Shown here in pieces: positions 1-5,376 of a stretch of 5,376 nt of DNA. The stretch spans positions 1 to 5,376 of the forward strand of contig CALBZH010000571.1 in the NCBI GenBank assembly GCA_937889795.1. The letters are read 5' to 3'. How positions within the stretch are numbered: the stretch's first letter is position 1; each line of letters opens with the position of its first letter. The notes under the pieces were generated by a model, which was not told the origin of the DNA, ran no database searches, and saw only the letters and a list, made by a program, of their open reading frames with translations. Source of the DNA: an uncultured Syntrophobacteraceae bacterium (GTDB lineage: Bacteria > Desulfobacterota > Syntrophobacteria > Syntrophobacterales > Syntrophobacteraceae). The position numbers and the translations under genes are program-made.

Positions 1-3308
<3,308 letters not shown>

Positions 3309-3321
3309 GCTTCGAGAATGG

Positions 3322-3332
3322 AAAGGAGGTGA
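3322..3332 (+). promoter_or_regulatory. Strong Shine-Dalgarno-like sequence without a start codon
   Basis: AAAGGAGGTGA is complementary to nearly all of the canonical 16S anti-SD tail, a better match than any RBS used in this window. No usable ATG follows at normal spacing; the GTG inside it is too close. The ATG at 3318 just upstream encodes only four codons before TGA. It lies in the 97-base gap between ldh and the VWA-OmpA gene. It may be a relic of an older start, a ribosome standby site or chance. Confidence 0.35.
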
Positions 3333-3393
3333 AGGCAGGAAACGGAGCGCGGGATTTCGCTTATTGACAACCTGGTTCGCAGACAAGACAGAA

Positions 3394-3399
3394 AAGGAG
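3394..3399 (+). promoter_or_regulatory. Ribosome binding site deciding the VWA-OmpA start
   Basis: AAGGAG lies 6 bases before the ATG at 3406. The frame is also open from an ATG at 3301 that overlaps the end of ldh, but that start lacks a good SD and would place 35 charged residues in front of a well-formed signal peptide. The 3406 start is therefore preferred. Confidence 0.85.
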
Positions 3400-3405
3400 T
3401 GGGCG

Positions 3406-4473
3406 ATGAGCAGAAGCAGCAAGTTGTGGAGAATGATCGTTCCCATCATTGTACTCACAATGTTCATGGGCGTGGCGGACGCATCGGCACAATGCGCGCC
3501 CAAGGTGGACAATTTCTACATCTTCATTGACCAGTCCGGGTCCATGTTCCAGCGGTACATCAAGCTCGACATGGTGAAGATCGTTGCTGCGAAGAAGCTG
3601 GTTGAGCAAATGGACACCCTGATCCCCGACCTGGGCTACAAGGGCGGCATCGATCTGTTTGCTGAATTCCAGGAGATTCTCCCCCTCTTCCCGTACAAGC
3701 CGGGGTTATTGACGCCCTATCTGGTGGGCATCCGAGACGACAAGAAGATTTATGGCCGGCAAACACCCATGAAAACGGGCATCCTGGAGCTGGCGGACAA
3801 GGCTGTTCTTGACCAAGTGGTTGGTCCGGTGACCGTGATCATGCTGACGGACGGCATGGCATCCCCTGGCCAGGATCCCCTCGCCACCGTCAAGCAGCTT
3901 GTGGACAAATACCCTCGCGTGGCGTTCCACGTGATCTCCTTCGCCCAGCCTGGGGTCAAAGACCCGAGGCTCATCAAGGACAAGAAGGCGGACCTGGCAG
4001 CCGAGACCAAGGGCCAGGAAACCAACCAGCAGCTCGCCAAGCTGGGCCACGGCCAGTTCGTCGAGGCGGCCACTGTCTTCAACGACAGGGCGGCCCTGCA
4101 GAGCTTCGTGAACAACGTGTTCTGCGCCAGGGAAAAGATCATCCTGCGCGGGATCCAGTTTGACTTCGACAAGTACAACATCAAGCCGGAGTACGAGCCC
4201 ATCCTCGATGAGGGTGTGGATCAGCTCAGGAAGTGGATCTACCCGTACAAGCTGTTGATCACCGGACACACCGACGACCAGGGCACCGCCGATTACAACC
4301 AGAAACTGTCCGAGAGACGGGCCAATTCGGTCATGGAATACTTTGCCAAGAAAGGCATCCCGGCGGCCAACATGAAGGCTGTGGGGCAAGGGTTCAATGT
4401 CCCCATCACGAGCAACAAGACGGAAGAAGGTCGAGCGATCAATCGGCGTGTTGAGCTGGATCTTCTGCAATGA
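3406..4473 (+). CDS. Secreted VWA-domain/OmpA-C fusion protein (peptidoglycan-anchored)
   Basis: The 355-residue protein is predicted to sit in the periplasm, held to peptidoglycan, presenting a metal-dependent binding domain. Residues 1-28 form a Sec signal peptide: basic start, hydrophobic 10-23, and ADASA before Q29. There is no lipobox, so it is not a lipoprotein. Residues about 34-235 are a von Willebrand A domain with all five MIDAS positions: D42-x-S44-x-S46, Thr120 (RQTP) and Asp149 (LTDG). Residues about 245-355 are an OmpA C-terminal domain with GHTDDQG, YNQKLSERRA and GRAINRRVEL. Asp290 and Arg305 align with OmpA D271 and R286, which bind diaminopimelate in E. coli. The only cysteines in the mature chain, C30 and C240, bracket the VWA domain. 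There is no beta-barrel, so it does not build a pore. It lies 97 bases after ldh. The ligand of the VWA domain is unknown. Domain calls are secure; the physiological role is not. Confidence 0.92.
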   Translation: MSRSSKLWRMIVPIIVLTMFMGVADASAQCAPKVDNFYIFIDQSGSMFQRYIKLDMVKIVAAKKLVEQMDTLIPDLGYKGGIDLFAEFQEILPLFPYKPGLLTPYLVGIRDDKKIYGRQTPMKTGILELADKAVLDQVVGPVTVIMLTDGMASPGQDPLATVKQLVDKYPRVAFHVISFAQPGVKDPRLIKDKKADLAAETKGQETNQQLAKLGHGQFVEAATVFNDRAALQSFVNNVFCAREKIILRGIQFDFDKYNIKPEYEPILDEGVDQLRKWIYPYKLLITGHTDDQGTADYNQKLSERRANSVMEYFAKKGIPAANMKAVGQGFNVPITSNKTEEGRAINRRVELDLLQ

Positions 4474-4565
4474 GCTTCTGGAGCGTCGTCTGAAATGGTG
4501 TCAGGCGCCAGGCCGTTGAGTCGGGAGGCTCACGGGCTTGTGAAACGGAATTCGACAATGCTCTT

Positions 4566-4573
4566 GGAAAGGA
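4566..4573 (+). promoter_or_regulatory. Ribosome binding site of the small secreted protein gene
   Basis: GGAAAGGA ends 10 bases before the ATG at 4584, a moderate match at slightly long spacing. The ATG at 4573 is in another frame. The 110-base gap after the VWA-OmpA stop shows no convincing promoter or terminator. Confidence 0.65.
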
Positions 4574-4583
4574 TGGATCGGTC

Positions 4584-5012
4584 ATGAAGAGATCAAAACG
4601 TCTGTTGATCGTGTTTTTGGCGGCCGCACTGGTCGGGAGCTTCTGTCCGCTGGGGATTGCCCTGGATGAGGCCCAGATCAAGCAGAAGTTCGATGCCTTT
4701 CAGAAAACATGGCTCAAGAACCTGTCCGAGAAGGGCCCTTACGGCGAGAAGAACATGAAGGTCCAAATGGGCGCCGGGAGCGGGGGCCTCTACGTGGCCA
4801 AATACGACATCCTCAAGGAAAGGGCCGGGGGAGCCATCAAGAAGACCAGCCAGAAGGACACCCCTTACATCGGGGTGATGCGCTATGAGGTCTGGACCTG
4901 CAGCGCCTTCGGGAAGACCGAGGCGGAGGCACGGGCCGGTAAGTTCGAGTGCGAGAACACGAGCCAGAACAGGGAGATCTTCCGGTTCAACGGGAAAGAG
5001 TGGGTCTACTGA
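4584..5012 (+). CDS. Small exported protein of unknown function
   Basis: I do not recognise the family of this 142-residue protein. Residues 1-26 look like a Sec signal peptide: MKRSKR basic start, hydrophobic 7-25, and probable cleavage after GIA (A26). C21 is preceded by Phe, so it does not form a lipobox. The mature part of about 116 residues begins with a likely amphipathic helix (28-50, rich in Lys, Glu and Gln), then a glycine-rich stretch MGAGSGG (62-68). A probable beta-rich half follows, containing TPYIGVMRYEVWTC (93-106) and ending FRFNGKEWVY. Mature cysteines are C106 and C123, which could form a disulfide in the periplasm. It follows the VWA-OmpA gene by 110 bases on the same strand, so the two may share a transcript and an envelope role; that link is inference. 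The signal peptide, an RBS and clean coding through to a TGA support a real gene. Confidence 0.8.
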   Translation: MKRSKRLLIVFLAAALVGSFCPLGIALDEAQIKQKFDAFQKTWLKNLSEKGPYGEKNMKVQMGAGSGGLYVAKYDILKERAGGAIKKTSQKDTPYIGVMRYEVWTCSAFGKTEAEARAGKFECENTSQNREIFRFNGKEWVY

Positions 5013-5071
5013 TTGCCGTTGCTCATCCACCCGCGGGGGAGGCTTGACGCGGCGATAACGCCCGGCGCGTC

Positions 5072-5114
5072 TGTGCCGCTCCTGCGGGAACGCACGTCCG
5101 GCTTTTGCGGCACA
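5072..5114. repeat. Inverted repeat, 8-base perfect arms
   Basis: TGTGCCGC (5072-5079) and GCGGCACA (5107-5114) are exact reverse complements separated by 27 bases. The arms could form a stem in RNA. The role is unknown. Confidence 0.55.
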
Positions 5115-5115
5115 A

Positions 5116-5150
5116 ACCGTCCGCCCAAGGAAGATCGGTTTTGAGACGGT
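5116..5150. repeat. Overlapping inverted repeats (alternative stems)
   Basis: ACCGTC (5116-5121) pairs with GACGGT (5145-5150). AAACCG (5114-5119) can instead pair with CGGTTT (5136-5141). The two pairings share bases and are mutually exclusive. Arms of six bases are short, so chance is possible. Confidence 0.35.
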
Positions 5151-5196
5151 GCCGCCCACGCGATGCGACTCGTTCTACATCGAGAGTCCTGAGTTC

Positions 5197-5221
5197 CCTC
5201 GCCCCCATTTTGGGGGAGAGG
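5197..5221. repeat. C-run/G-run hairpin
   Basis: CCTCGCCCCC (5197-5206) and GGGGGAGAGG (5212-5221) form a 10-bp stem with one mismatch around the 5-base loop ATTTT. Short C-run/G-run hairpins of this style are often dispersed intergenic repeats in proteobacterial genomes. There is no T-run on either strand, so terminator function is not supported. Confidence 0.6.
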
Positions 5222-5311
5222 AGACGTCCGCAGAGTCTCATGGCATCTGGATCTATCGTTCCAGTACCCGTATTTCGGGGCGGTATTGAACACTCAGCGG
5301 AGGAGTTGATT

Positions 5312-5327
5312 CCCCCCTTCAGGGGGG
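5312..5327. repeat. Short CCCCCC/GGGGGG hairpin next to the adapter junction
   Basis: Six C's (5312-5317) and six G's (5322-5327) enclose TTCA. The hairpin ends two bases before the adapter. It resembles C-run/G-run intergenic repeats and may be part of a multi-copy element at which the assembly stopped. Confidence 0.5.
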
Positions 5328-5329
5328 CA

Positions 5330-5376
5330 AGATCGGAAGAGCGTCGTGTAGGGAAAGAGTGTAGATCTCGGTGGTC
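5330..5376. other. Illumina TruSeq adapter contamination (not genomic)
   Basis: The last 47 bases begin AGATCGGAAGAGCGTCGTGT and continue through GTAGATCTCGGTGGTC. From memory this is the exact reverse complement of the inner 47 bases of the 58-base TruSeq universal adapter, with only its outermost 11 bases absent. Base 5330 (A) could equally be the last genomic base or the first adapter base. Nothing after 5329 should be treated as organismal DNA. Confidence 0.98.

Larger units (their letters stand above)
5013..5329. other. Non-coding tail with several inverted repeats
   Basis: No frame here has a credible start, RBS and coding pattern, and I see no tRNA or rRNA. Inverted repeats occur throughout. 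GACGCG/CGCGTC pairs at 5046-5051 and 5066-5071. The longer ones are listed separately. None is followed by a T-run, so no classical intrinsic terminator can be named for the upstream gene. Confidence 0.6.

Noticed and set aside
3364..3392. TTGACA at 3364-3369 as a -35 box for the VWA-OmpA gene.
   Set aside because: No acceptable -10 box lies 16-18 bases downstream (only AGACAG, GACAGA or ACAGAA), and the transcript would start at or inside the RBS.
3478..3495. Lipoprotein signal at C30 of the VWA-OmpA protein.
   Set aside because: The residues before the cysteine are SAQ. Gln at -1 does not fit a lipobox, and ADASA before Q29 fits signal peptidase I.
3706..4470. A 254-residue open frame on the minus strand under the VWA-OmpA gene.
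   Set aside because: The plus strand here encodes textbook VWA and OmpA-C motifs. The reverse frame shows no domain and no independent RBS.
4538..4559. TTGTGA and GACAAT as promoter boxes for the small secreted protein gene.
   Set aside because: The spacing between them is only 10 bases, too short for a sigma-70 promoter.
4593..5159. A 188-residue minus-strand frame overlapping the small secreted protein gene.
   Set aside because: The plus-strand gene has a signal peptide and an RBS. The minus-strand translation shows no motif and no signal.
5197..5221. Rho-independent terminator of the small secreted protein gene.
   Set aside because: The hairpin is about 185 bases after the stop codon and has no T-run on either strand.

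Overview
The window looks like the end of a draft contig from a GC-rich Gram-negative bacterium. I estimated the GC content by eye at about 60% and did not count it. The envelope genes suggest a Gram-negative cell: a Sec-exported von Willebrand A/OmpA-C fusion protein and a small secreted protein. The overall style fits a Desulfobacterota/Syntrophobacter-like lineage, but that placement is a low-confidence inference from gene style and not from any marker gene.

Layout, all genes on the + strand. Positions 1-2229 hold a glycogen/alpha-glucan phosphorylase (glgP) cut at its 5' end by the window edge. Positions 2230-2369 form an intergenic gap with two facing copies of a short palindrome (REP/BIME-like). 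Positions 2370-3308 encode an NAD-dependent L-lactate dehydrogenase (ldh) that carries the lactate-specificity glutamine and the two residues used for fructose-1,6-bisphosphate activation in bacterial enzymes. Positions 3406-4473 encode a secreted VWA-OmpA protein with a complete metal-binding MIDAS motif and a peptidoglycan-binding domain. Positions 4584-5012 encode a 142-residue exported protein I do not recognise. Positions 5013-5329 have no credible gene but contain several inverted repeats. Positions 5330-5376 are not biological: they match the reverse complement of the Illumina TruSeq universal adapter, so the contig ends in untrimmed library sequence.

How the genes fit together: glgP and ldh are two ends of one fermentative route. 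Glycogen is cleaved to glucose-1-phosphate, passes through glycolysis, and pyruvate is reduced to lactate to recycle NADH. The FBP-site residues in Ldh suggest feed-forward activation by the same flux. The two downstream genes are envelope proteins and probably form a separate functional pair. I found no clearly novel system. The points most worth a second look are the adapter tail, the palindrome pair, the cysteine-bracketed VWA domain and the unknown secreted protein.
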